NCBI RefSeq assembly: GCF_024159265.1 | Contig: NZ_JAMYWY010000001.1 | Span: 2,480,001-2,544,000 of the forward strand | DNA: 64,000 nucleotides | Direction: 5' to 3' | Source of the DNA: Paenibacillus sp. 1781tsa1 | GTDB lineage: Bacteria > Bacillota > Bacilli > Paenibacillales > Paenibacillaceae | In this document: positions 18,318 to 26,543 of the stretch, piece after piece | Numbering within the stretch: position 1 is the stretch's first letter | Layout of the letters: each line of letters starts with the position of its first letter | Notes under the pieces: model-generated | Databases searched by the model: none | The model's input: only the letters and a program-made list of their open reading frames with translations | Told to the model about the DNA's origin: nothing | Position numbers and translations under genes: made by a program

Positions 18318-18807
18318 GGACAAAAGCGTCGTTAAAGTCGGTATGGCGGATTTAAACATCGCTCATCTTCCTGGTGTAATCCGTACGACTGGTTTGGGTT
18401 CGTGTGTGGGATTAACAATGTATGACCCACATTTGAAGCTGGCTGGAATGGCGCATGTCATGCTTCCTAGTTCAGAGATCGCCCGCGAAGGGAAACTGAA
18501 CACGGCGAAATATGCGGATACGGCGTTGCCTGAGCTTTTGGAAAAGATGATAAAACTAGGCGCTTCTCACTCACGTATTGTGTCTAAAATGGCGGGAGGC
18601 TCTCAGATGTTTGCCTTTGCTGGCGCTGGAGATACAATGCGCATTGGACCACGGAATGCAGATTCATGTCGAGAGTGGCTTCAAAAACTCAAAATCCCTC
18701 TTCTTGCAGAAGATACGGGTGGGAATTATGGACGAACGATTGAGATGGACTGTGAAACTGGACTTTTGACTATTCGAAGTGTACAAATGGGTGTAAAGGA
18801 ACTATAA
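18310..18807 (+). CDS. cheD: CheD, chemoreceptor glutamine deamidase
   Basis: This 165-residue protein has the CheD catalytic Cys-His pair: Cys in TTGLGSCVGLTMYDP and His in LAGMAHVMLPS. A conserved GGSQMF loop follows. CheD deamidates receptor glutamines and is controlled by CheC and CheY-P. It overlaps the cheC end by 8 nt. GGGTG in the end of cheC acts as its ribosome site. Confidence 0.96.
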   Translation: MIEDKSVVKVGMADLNIAHLPGVIRTTGLGSCVGLTMYDPHLKLAGMAHVMLPSSEIAREGKLNTAKYADTALPELLEKMIKLGASHSRIVSKMAGGSQMFAFAGAGDTMRIGPRNADSCREWLQKLKIPLLAEDTGGNYGRTIEMDCETGLLTIRSVQMGVKEL

Positions 18808-18811
18808 GACT

Positions 18812-19255
18812 ATGATAGGAAACTACCGCATTAATCTTGGAGCAGGCATCGTTGGGTTTATTCTTACTTTTTTTGTAGCATACAGCAGCAATGTGTTGAT
18901 GACCAGTTTAATTCGCGGATTGATTGGATTCGTAGCCTGGTTTGTCCTTGCATACGGTTTACGCTGGGGATTGGGATTGCTGCTGAACCCTCAGGCCGAG
19001 GGAAATGGATATGGTTATGATTCACCAAGTGCTCAAGATCAAAGAGGTTCACAGGTGGACATTAAAATCGAAGACGATGGACAAGAGCTGAATGATTTGC
19101 TCAAAAGTGGACAGAACGCTTCATCTGGGGATGATCTTCCGCCATCTGAGACGAAAGCTCCAACGGGATTCGCCCCTTTGGATCCGCCTAAACTTGTCCG
19201 GACCAAGGATCCGGAGGAATTGGCGCAGGCCGTTCGTCACCTGACAGACAAATAA
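18812..19255 (+). CDS. Small membrane protein of unknown function between cheD and sigD
   Basis: I do not recognise a named family in this 147-residue protein. It begins with two hydrophobic segments at about residues 8–26 and 29–52, separated by only a few residues. They give a hairpin in the membrane with a long cytoplasmic tail. The tail is acidic and Asp/Ser/Gly-rich, then Pro-rich, and ends with D-P-P-K-L-V-R-T-K-D-P-E-E-L-A-Q-A-V-R-H-L. That end looks like a short conserved helix that could bind a partner. It starts 4 nt after cheD and ends just before the sigD ribosome site, so it is co-transcribed with chemotaxis genes. B. subtilis has no gene at this spot. Confidence 0.8.
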   Translation: MIGNYRINLGAGIVGFILTFFVAYSSNVLMTSLIRGLIGFVAWFVLAYGLRWGLGLLLNPQAEGNGYGYDSPSAQDQRGSQVDIKIEDDGQELNDLLKSGQNASSGDDLPPSETKAPTGFAPLDPPKLVRTKDPEELAQAVRHLTDK

Positions 19256-19270
19256 GGAGGGTGAAAGCAA

Positions 19271-20059
19271 TTGAACGAGCGTAAAGCTTCACATTTGAAC
19301 CATTCTGATCTGTGGGAAAAGTGGAAAGAACATGGAGATCTTGAAGCCAAGAAAACGTTGATTGAAAAGTATCTTCATATTGTAAACTATGTATCTGGTC
19401 GACTGGCTGTTGGTTTACCCAAAAATGTTCCCAAGGATGACTTGGAGAGCAATGGAGTTATGGGGTTAATTGATGCATTGGAGAAATTCGACTATGAACG
19501 TGGTCTGCAATTTGAAACTTATGCATCATGGAGGGTCCGCGGCGCCATTCTTGACGGTCTGCGTCAAGGGGATTGGGTTCCGCGTTCTGTTCGAGAGAAG
19601 GCCAAGCGAATTGAAGACGCCTACCAACAGCTGGAACAAAGCTATCTTAGGTCCGTCAGTGATGAGGAAATGAGTCAGTATCTGGACGTGTCTACCAAAG
19701 ATTTTCAACATATGCTTCAGGAAGTGGCAGTTATGTCACTTTGCTCGCTAGAAGACCCCATTCGTGAAGAAGAGTCTGAGACTCGTCTATCTTTGATGGT
19801 GGATGAGAAAGCCAAAAATCCGGATTATAAAGTGAATGAATTTTATTTAAAGGAAGCTTTGGTGCAAGGGCTTGACAAGTTGACGGTAAAAGAGAGAACG
19901 GTTGTTTCGCTCTTGTATTACGAAGATCTTTCTCTTAGTGAAATTGCTGAGGTCATGTCTCTTTCTCCGTCTCGTATATCCCAGTTACATTCCAAGGCAA
20001 TATTACGATTACGCGGCACGTTGGACAAACAGAAAGATTTGTTGATGCGTAAAGATTAA
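19271..20059 (+). CDS. sigD: SigD (FliA-type), sigma-28 factor for late flagellar genes
   Basis: This 262-residue FliA-type sigma factor has region 2 (NYVSGRLAVGLP, LIDALEKFDYERG, FETYASWRVRGAILDGLR), region 3 and a region 4 helix-turn-helix (LSLSEIAEVMSLSPSRISQLHSKA). It directs transcription of flagellin, stator and chemoreceptor genes and is normally held by FlgM until the hook is done. The start is TTG at 19271 with AAGGAGGGTGA upstream. It lies near the distal end of the operon, as in B. subtilis, where distance from the promoter affects motility bistability. Confidence 0.97.
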   Translation: MNERKASHLNHSDLWEKWKEHGDLEAKKTLIEKYLHIVNYVSGRLAVGLPKNVPKDDLESNGVMGLIDALEKFDYERGLQFETYASWRVRGAILDGLRQGDWVPRSVREKAKRIEDAYQQLEQSYLRSVSDEEMSQYLDVSTKDFQHMLQEVAVMSLCSLEDPIREEESETRLSLMVDEKAKNPDYKVNEFYLKEALVQGLDKLTVKERTVVSLLYYEDLSLSEIAEVMSLSPSRISQLHSKAILRLRGTLDKQKDLLMRKD

Positions 20060-20092
20060 TAGAGAAAAGTAATATAATTTGGAGTTTGGGGA

Positions 20093-21532
20093 GTGGAAAG
20101 TCTAAAAGGGGGAAGAATTGCAGTGACACAGCGGACTGCTTTGGAACAGTGTTTAAACATTGTTTTATCGGACGACAAATGCATAGCCTACCTTGAATTT
20201 TCCAAAGAGGAAGAAGGCTTTGCCTGCACGATCGATGAACTTGAACAATTTGTGGCGAACAAGGGCATCAAACAGGGTGTAATGCGAGAGGCATTACTAC
20301 TTTTTGTGAGTAACCCTGAAACCTATTTAAAAGATAAATACAAGATTGCCGAAGGTATCGCTCCTATTCAGGGAACAGATGGATTCATCAAGATTCTGGT
20401 TGGAATGGACGATACGAACGAACGACGACCGCTCGAATCGGAAGATGGAACCGTCGATTACAAAGAAGTGACCCGGTTAAACAATGTCCGTAGTGGTCAG
20501 ATCATTGCAGAGCGGATCGCTCCTTGCGATGGCATACCAGGCAGGGCAGTAACAGGTGAGGAAATTCCTTATCGTCCGGGAAAAGAAGCTCGGTTTAAAG
20601 TTGGAAAAAATGTTGTGATTAACCCGGATGGTTCTGCGATGTACGCTGCACTGGATGGGCTGGTTACCAAAACGGACGGTAACAAACTGAATGTGTTTCC
20701 GGTCTATGAAGTCAATGGTGATGTTGATTACAATAACGGTAATATCGACTTTGTAGGCACAGTTGTCATACGAGGCAATGTACTTACCGGATTTAAAGTG
20801 AAAGCAGCAGGTGATATTCGTGTCGTCGGAGGTGTCGAAGGAGCGGAACTGGAAGCAGGCGGCTCAATCGAAATTACCGGTGGTATTATTGGTTATAACA
20901 AAGGACTGGTACAAGCAGGCCATAATGTTAAATGTACGTTTATTCAAGAGGGCAACGTGGATGCTGGTGAAGATGTTCTTGTCTCCCAGAGCATTATGCA
21001 TTCCAATATTCGGGCTGGGCACGGTGTCATCTGTGCGGGAACCAAGGGTCTTATTGTTGGTGGCTCGATCCAGGCCGGTCAGAACGTCTCTGCGCGTGTT
21101 GTGGGCAACAGCATGTCCACGGTCACTTCCATTGAAGTTGGTGTACTGCCGAAGCTGCGTAACGAACTGAATGATTTGCGTAAGGAAGCCAGAGAACAGA
21201 TGGACTCCTTGGACAAAACAAAGAAGGCTTTGACATTGTTAGACCAGTTAGCTGCCGCTGGACAATTAAGTCCGGATAAAATGTCGATGCGGATCAAACT
21301 GAATGCTACGCAGAAATCTGCTCTTCGTATAAGTGAAGAAACGAAAATGCGTATCTTTGAAATTGAAAAGGCGCTTGAAGATACAAGTAAGGCTCGTGTT
21401 GATATTCTGAAGATGATTTATGGAGGCTCTAAAATAGTTATCGGCAGATACACGAAATTTATTAAAGATCCAGTGAGTCGAATTTCATTTTATTATCACG
21501 ATGGTGATATTACGATGGTTCCATACGTTTAA
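20093..21532 (+). CDS. fapA: FapA (DUF342), flagellar assembly protein A
   Basis: This protein has ~479 residues. After an N-terminal domain it shows the DUF342 core (GTDGFIKILV, VRSGQIIAERIAPCDGIPGRAVTGE). A Gly/Val-rich right-handed beta-helix follows (repeats such as VRGNVLTGFKVKAAGDIRVVGG), then a C-terminal coiled coil at about residues 350–430. FapA-type proteins are polymerising or scaffold-like and are linked to flagella or cell-surface placement. The start is uncertain. GTG at 20093 has GGAG upstream, and GTG at 20123 has a good AAAAGGGGG. B. subtilis lacks a fapA at this locus. Confidence 0.85.
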   Translation: MESLKGGRIAVTQRTALEQCLNIVLSDDKCIAYLEFSKEEEGFACTIDELEQFVANKGIKQGVMREALLLFVSNPETYLKDKYKIAEGIAPIQGTDGFIKILVGMDDTNERRPLESEDGTVDYKEVTRLNNVRSGQIIAERIAPCDGIPGRAVTGEEIPYRPGKEARFKVGKNVVINPDGSAMYAALDGLVTKTDGNKLNVFPVYEVNGDVDYNNGNIDFVGTVVIRGNVLTGFKVKAAGDIRVVGGVEGAELEAGGSIEITGGIIGYNKGLVQAGHNVKCTFIQEGNVDAGEDVLVSQSIMHSNIRAGHGVICAGTKGLIVGGSIQAGQNVSARVVGNSMSTVTSIEVGVLPKLRNELNDLRKEAREQMDSLDKTKKALTLLDQLAAAGQLSPDKMSMRIKLNATQKSALRISEETKMRIFEIEKALEDTSKARVDILKMIYGGSKIVIGRYTKFIKDPVSRISFYYHDGDITMVPYV

Positions 21533-21584
21533 GTACAGCATTCAGGCACAGGAAGAAATCCATTCGAAACCGTGAGGTGAGCGT

Positions 21585-21899
21585 ATGAGTTTCAAAGCAG
21601 TGGAGTTGCAGATTGCGGTACCACGAACAAGTGAAGCGGGACGTTATCAAAGTGAAGCCCAACAGCGACCGATTACGGATCAGAATCTTTTGGCAGAGCA
21701 AACGTCAAAAGAAGCAAATGAAGCAAGGCAACGAAGTGAAGCAATGGACGAAACTTCACAGACTTCGGTGCGTGATGGTCATACCAATGATGGGAATCAG
21801 CAGAGTGGTTCCGATGGACAGGAGACTGCTCAGGCTCAAGAAACGGTCAAACCTGCAGAACACCCGTACAAAGGTAAACACATAGATTTCTCATTTTAA
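21585..21899 (+). CDS. Small hydrophilic protein of unknown function, flagellar locus
   Basis: This 104-residue protein has no hydrophobic segment and is rich in Gln, Glu, Ser, Thr and Asn. Two ends look constrained. The N-terminal V-E-L-Q-I-A-V-P-R-T-S-E-A-G-R-Y-Q looks like a strand plus helix. The C-terminal H-P-Y-K-G-K-H-I-D-F-S-F looks like a docking peptide. The middle looks disordered. GTGAGGTGAG precedes the ATG at 21585. I recall similarly built small proteins beside sigD in other Firmicutes but cannot name a function. A role with FapA or late flagellar control is inference from position only. Confidence 0.75.
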   Translation: MSFKAVELQIAVPRTSEAGRYQSEAQQRPITDQNLLAEQTSKEANEARQRSEAMDETSQTSVRDGHTNDGNQQSGSDGQETAQAQETVKPAEHPYKGKHIDFSF

Positions 21900-21964
21900 A
21901 AGATGGTTGTTATAGACATGAAGCCTTGCGCACCGATGGTTGAATCAGAAGGAGAGAACCCAAT

Positions 21965-22549
21965 TTGTCACCATGGATCATTATTGTCATATTAGGGGCC
22001 TGCGCCATCGCCTACGCTTATATCATGCCTCGGAAAAACAAGGCGCAAGAGCCCGGGCATCAACTGGTGCAGGAGATGGAATCTACGCTTGAACACTACA
22101 TGACCGAGATCGAAAATGATAATGATGCTCTTATTCAACGTGTGGCTGAAATGAAGGGAGAAGCGACAGCAGCAGATCAACGTATGCAATTGCAACTTCA
22201 GGAATTACAGCAGCGGTTGGATCAGCTGGAACAGAGCAAAAAGAACGAATCTGTCGCATCAACTGTGCCACAATCAGGTAATGTACCTGTGCAAGCTTCC
22301 GAAGGTTTGCAAGCTCAAGCGCTCGTGAAAAGTGTACAAGCAGAGGCGGCCCAGCAGGCGTTAGAAGCAGACCTACAGACCAGCAAGGTCGAAACTTTGC
22401 CTGAGCGTGAATCGATTAAAGATCGATATCCGGAACTCTTTAATTTACATGCTGAGGGTAAGTCGATGGATGCCATATCCAAGCAAACAGGCATTCAGCG
22501 TGGTGAGGTACAGTTAATACTTCAATTGGCAGAACGGGAGGAAAGCTAA
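21965..22549 (+). CDS. SwrB-position membrane-anchored coiled-coil protein (DUF6115-like)
   Basis: This 194-residue protein has an N-terminal transmembrane helix (residues 3–20), then a basic stop (M-P-R-K-N-K) and a long coiled coil rich in Glu/Gln/Leu (about 35–95). An Ala/Gln-rich spacer leads to a C-terminal helix-turn-helix-like segment, FNLHAEGKSMDAISKQTG then I-Q-R-G-E-V-Q-L-I-L. This layout matches the SwrB/YlxL slot at the end of the fla/che operon. SwrB in B. subtilis promotes basal-body maturation through FliF/FliG. Sequence identity to SwrB is not evident to me. The start is TTG at 21965 with GGAGAGA upstream. Confidence 0.72.
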   Translation: MSPWIIIVILGACAIAYAYIMPRKNKAQEPGHQLVQEMESTLEHYMTEIENDNDALIQRVAEMKGEATAADQRMQLQLQELQQRLDQLEQSKKNESVASTVPQSGNVPVQASEGLQAQALVKSVQAEAAQQALEADLQTSKVETLPERESIKDRYPELFNLHAEGKSMDAISKQTGIQRGEVQLILQLAEREES

Positions 22550-22552
22550 GTC

Positions 22553-23179
22553 ATGGACAAGCGATCCTTATGGATTGGTCTGGGGAGCGGCATGATTATT
22601 GGTGCAGTTTTGCTTCAACTGGCCACAGTCGGACAAAATGCATTATCGGATAGTAATCTGGCCCCTGAGCAGACTGCCAATATGACCAAAGAACAGCTTG
22701 AAACAGCGGCGAAAAGTTTGGATATGAAGTTGGTTGGTTCTGAAGAGGAACTATACACAGAAGCAGAGTGGGTGGCGAAGAAAAAGCAGGAGAGCAGTGA
22801 GTTACAGGGGAATACAGCAACACCACCTGAGACAGTAACCTCTACGGAGACACCTGCAGATCCTGAGAAGCCAGAAGAGCCTGCTACAAATGAAGTTAAA
22901 GGGCAGAAAGAGATAACTGAGCCGAAGACAACAGAACCTGTAACGCCGAGCAATCCGAAAGGCGCAACAGTATCATTCAAAGTACGTTCAGGCAATAGCC
23001 TTGCGATCGTTGCAGCAAACCTGAAAACCGCGGGAATCGTAGATGATGCCCAAGCATTCATAAAGGCTGGCAAAGCTGAGCGAATCAATACCAAAATCCA
23101 AGTGGGTACTTATGCGCTTGAAAAAGGCGAAAGTTTCAAATCCATTATCGCAAAAATTACGAAAGAACCGTCAAACTGA
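22553..23179 (+). CDS. Membrane protein with MltG-type LysM-like domain, no lytic domain
   Basis: This 208-residue protein has one N-terminal transmembrane helix (residues 7–25) and a region of helices. A long Glu/Pro/Thr linker (about 80–135) spans cell-wall distance. The C-terminal ~70-residue domain, V-S-F-K-V-R-S-G-N-S-L-A-I-V-A then L-K-T-A-G-I-V-D, F-I-K-A-G-K and VGTYALEKGESF, resembles the LysM-like domain at the start of MltG/YceG transglycosylases. The catalytic MltG domain is absent. It starts 3 nt after the previous gene and ends right at a terminator. A wall-binding or regulatory role is inference. Confidence 0.7.
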   Translation: MDKRSLWIGLGSGMIIGAVLLQLATVGQNALSDSNLAPEQTANMTKEQLETAAKSLDMKLVGSEEELYTEAEWVAKKKQESSELQGNTATPPETVTSTETPADPEKPEEPATNEVKGQKEITEPKTTEPVTPSNPKGATVSFKVRSGNSLAIVAANLKTAGIVDDAQAFIKAGKAERINTKIQVGTYALEKGESFKSIIAKITKEPSN

Positions 23180-23203
23180 GCATGCTCGGACAGGACGGTT
23201 TTT
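23166..23203 (+). terminator. Terminator ending the fla/che operon
   Basis: AACCGTC at 23166–23172 pairs with GACGGTT at 23194–23200, and TTTTT ends at 23203. The palindrome GAGCATGCTC sits inside the loop. The stem overlaps the end of the last gene of the flagellar block, just before the rpsB promoter. Confidence 0.75.
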
Positions 23204-23320
23204 GCGTATTAAATGGTGCATTTTCAAAGCTTGATAATAATTAGTGTTGAGTTACATATCAGGTTTAAAATGATTCGATACTAGCAAAAAGTAAAAAGTA
23301 GATTTTAGCTTCAAAGACTG

Positions 23321-23349
23321 TTGCATCAGACATCCAGTTGTGCTATATT
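23321..23349 (+). promoter_or_regulatory. Sigma-A promoter of rpsB (extended -10)
   Basis: TTGCAT (23321–23326) is separated by 17 nt from TATATT (23344–23349), and TG at 23341–23342 gives an extended -10. Transcription would begin near 23357, leaving a leader of ~118 nt before rpsB. The leader holds no clear gene. The short in-frame extension upstream of rpsB has no ribosome site. Confidence 0.8.
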
Positions 23350-23474
23350 AGATAACGGTGTTAAAACACACGCATGTGCTAATTTTGTTGAGGGTGCTTT
23401 CCTTATGGAGAGTCTTGGCGAAAAATGATGCCGGCGGAGGACACAATAAAAACCATATTAGGAGGTGTGTGAAG

Positions 23475-24173
23475 ATGGCAGTAATCTCCATGAAGCAGCT
23501 TCTCGAAGCTGGGGTACACTTCGGTCACCAAACTCGTCGTTGGAACCCAAAAATGGATCGTTATATCTTCACTGAAAGAAACGGAATTTATATCATCGAC
23601 TTGCAAAAGACGGTGAAAAAAGTCGAAGAGGCTTACAACTTCGTTAAAGGAATCGCAGGAGAGAATGGTACAATTCTTTTCGTGGGTACTAAGAAACAAG
23701 CTCAAGATTCCGTTAAAGAAGAAGCTGAACGTGCTGGTCAATTCTACATTAACCAACGCTGGCTTGGCGGTACCCTGACTAACTTCCAAACTATTCAAAA
23801 ACGTATTGATCGTTTGAAACAGTTGGAAGCTTGGGAAGAAGACGGTACATTCGCTGTATTGCCTAAAAAAGAAGTTATCTTGCTTCGCAAAGAAAAAGAT
23901 CGTCTGGAGAAATTCTTGGGCGGTATTAAAAATATGAAAGGCCTGCCAAGCGCCCTGTTTATCATCGATCCACGCAAAGAGCGTATCGCTGTTGCGGAAG
24001 CTCGCAAATTGGGTATCCCAATTGTAGGTATCGTTGATACTAACTGCGATCCGGATGAGATCGATTATGTTATCCCGGGTAATGACGACGCGATCCGCGC
24101 TGTTAAATTGCTGACAGGTAAAATGGCTGATGCTGTAATCGAAGCTAACCAAGGCGAAGAAACTTCCGCTTAA
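23475..24173 (+). CDS. rpsB: Ribosomal protein uS2
   Basis: This 232-residue 30S protein has the uS2 blocks [19 protein letters not shown] and [14 protein letters not shown]. It also has a late block containing [20 protein letters not shown]. It binds late in 30S assembly and helps recruit S1-type factors. The ATG at 23475 has AGGAGGTG at a good distance and gives the conserved N-terminus. A frame extension to 23358 is not translated, in my view. It is followed by an attenuator-like hairpin and tsf. Confidence 0.98.
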   Translation: MAVISMKQLLEAGVHFGHQTRRWNPKMDRYIFTERNGIYIIDLQKTVKKVEEAYNFVKGIAGENGTILFVGTKKQAQDSVKEEAERAGQFYINQRWLGGTLTNFQTIQKRIDRLKQLEAWEEDGTFAVLPKKEVILLRKEKDRLEKFLGGIKNMKGLPSALFIIDPRKERIAVAEARKLGIPIVGIVDTNCDPDEIDYVIPGNDDAIRAVKLLTGKMADAVIEANQGEETSA

Positions 24174-24215
24174 TAGATTCGAACATATGTTATAAACTAA
24201 ATGAAAAGGGTGGTT

Positions 24216-24248
24216 GGCAGGTGGATAACCTCTCACTGCCCTTTTTTT
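24216..24248 (+). terminator. Intercistronic terminator/attenuator between rpsB and tsf
   Basis: GGCAG-G-TGG (24216–24224) folds with CC-tct-CACTGCC (24229–24240) around ATAA, followed by C and seven T. It is placed ~40 nt after rpsB. It probably lets S2 be made in excess of EF-Ts, with partial read-through. Confidence 0.75.
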
Positions 24249-24288
24249 AGAGTGTACGTACAATACTTAATTTTGGAGGGAATTTATA

Positions 24289-24939
24289 ATGGCAGTTAAT
24301 GCGAGTGCAGTAAAAGAACTTCGCGAAAGAACGGGCGCTGGTATGCTCGATTGCAAAAAAGCACTGGAAGAAGCAAACGGTGATGTAACGAAAGCAGCTG
24401 AATTGTTGCGTGAGAAAGGTCTTTCCGCAGCAGCAAGCAAAGCAGGCCGTGCAGCAACTGAAGGTGTTGTTGAATCTTACATCCACGCTGGTGGACGTAT
24501 TGGTGTCTTGGTTGAAGTTAACTGTGAAACAGACTTCGTTGGTAAAACGGATCAATTTAAGGATTTCGTTAAAGATGTAGCTATGCAAATCGCTGCAGCT
24601 AATCCTAAATTCGTTACACGTGAAGAAGTTCCTACAGATGAGCTGGAAAAAGAAAAAGAAATCCTGAAAGCTCAAGCTCTTAACGAAGGCAAACCAGAGA
24701 AAATCATTGAAAAAATGGTTGAAGGCCGTATTGGTAAATACTACGAAGAGTATTGCCTGATGGAACAAACTTTCGTTAAAGATCCAGACAAAACCATCTC
24801 CCAATTGCTGAACGAAAAAATCAGCCAAATTGGTGAAAACATCTCCATCCGTCGTTTCGTTCGTTACGAACTGGGTGAAGGTCTTGAGAAAAAAGTAGAC
24901 AACTTCGTAGAAGAAGTAATGTCCCAAGTAAACAAATAA
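24289..24939 (+). CDS. tsf: Elongation factor Ts (short form)
   Basis: This 216-residue protein is clearly shorter than the ~290 residues of B. subtilis or 283 of E. coli. It keeps the N-terminal UBA-like domain ([19 protein letters not shown]) and the exchange core ([15 protein letters not shown], with the TDF element that dislodges GDP from EF-Tu). The end reads [10 protein letters not shown] plus a C-terminal helix. One of the two core subdomains is reduced, similar in size to the Thermus form. It recycles EF-Tu. GGAGGGAA precedes the ATG. Confidence 0.96.
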   Translation: MAVNASAVKELRERTGAGMLDCKKALEEANGDVTKAAELLREKGLSAAASKAGRAATEGVVESYIHAGGRIGVLVEVNCETDFVGKTDQFKDFVKDVAMQIAAANPKFVTREEVPTDELEKEKEILKAQALNEGKPEKIIEKMVEGRIGKYYEEYCLMEQTFVKDPDKTISQLLNEKISQIGENISIRRFVRYELGEGLEKKVDNFVEEVMSQVNK

Positions 24940-25069
24940 GACGGTTTCTTTAAACCGGCGAACAGGATTGATTTTCGAAGATATAAGAATGAACAAACTT
25001 CGAAGCGTAAACTCCCTTATATCTCAGGAAAACAGTGCCTTACCGGTTAAACGTTTTTCCTAAAAGAGC

Positions 25070-25096
25070 GGAACACAACTGTGTTCCTTTCTTTTT
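25070..25096 (+). terminator. Terminator between tsf and pyrH
   Basis: GGAACAC (25070–25076) pairs with GTGTTCC (25081–25087) around AACT, followed by TTTCTTTTT to 25096. A second small hairpin without a T-run (CGGTTT/AAACCG, 24942–24957) lies right after tsf. pyrH therefore probably has its own promoter or depends on read-through. Confidence 0.8.
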
Positions 25097-25171
25097 AAGC
25101 AGGAGGCCATGCGCGAGAAGTTTTGTTGGTTGAACACCGAGCGTGTTCAATTCAAAGTGGAGGGTGAATAA

Positions 25172-25899
<728 letters not shown>

Positions 25900-25900
<1 letters not shown>

Positions 25901-26454
25901 TGCCACAAGCGGTTAAACAACATGCCGAAGAGCGTATGGAAAAAGCAATTCAAGCATTGCGTCGTGACCTGGCTACTTTGCGCGCAGGCCGCGCAACTCC
26001 AGCTCTTTTGGACCGAATTCAGGTAGAGTATTATGGAGCAATGACGCCATTGAATCAACTCGCTAATATCAGTACTCCGGATTCCCGTACACTGATGATT
26101 CAGCCTTGGGACAAATCTTCCATGGGTGAAATCGAGCGTGCCATCATGAAATCTGATCTGGGTCTTACTCCAGCCAACGATGGTAACATGATCCGTTTGT
26201 CTATTCCGGCATTGACGGAAGAACGTAGAGCGGAACTTGTAAAGCTGACGAAGAAGTTCGGTGAAGAAGGTAAAGTAGCGATTCGTAACATTCGCCGTGA
26301 TGCGAATGATGATATCAAGAAAATGGAGAAGTCAGATATTTCCGAGGATGAATCACGGAGACATCAGGAAGATATCCAAAAATCGACCGACAAGTTTATT
26401 GCTGAAGTCGATAAGGTACTCGCTGCCAAAGAAAAAGAAATCATGGAAGTGTAA
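25900..26454 (+). CDS. frr: Ribosome recycling factor
   Basis: This 184-residue protein has the RRF features: [20 protein letters not shown] at the start of domain [26 protein letters not shown], and the long C-terminal coiled helices (RREDIQK-like, here [15 protein letters not shown]). With EF-G it splits post-termination ribosomes. It is coupled to pyrH through a TAATG overlap. Confidence 0.98.
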
Positions 26455-26497
26455 GACAAGCGCAGCCCCTCCAATACGGTGGGGTTTTGTCTCTTTT
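26454..26497 (+). terminator. Terminator after frr
   Basis: AGACAA (26454–26459) and AGCCCC (26464–26469) pair with GGGGTT (26481–26486) and TTGTCT (26487–26492), with a CGC-side bulge, and CTTTTT follows. The stem starts at the frr stop codon. It may reduce read-through into uppS. Confidence 0.75.
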
Positions 26498-26543
26498 TCC
26501 AAGCTTCAGATGAAGAAACTTCAGGGATTTTGGAGGAACAGGA

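Noticed and set aside
23358..23474. N-terminal extension of rpsB
   Set aside because: It lies in the leader right at the predicted transcription start, has no ribosome site, and S2 proteins do not carry it.
23403..24263. Long minus-strand frame (286 codons) opposite rpsB
   Set aside because: It is the antisense shadow of a highly conserved ribosomal gene, with Phe-rich unnatural composition and no ribosome site.
24247..24996. Minus-strand frame (249 codons) opposite tsf
   Set aside because: Phe/Asn/Thr-rich antisense shadow of tsf with no motif or ribosome site.
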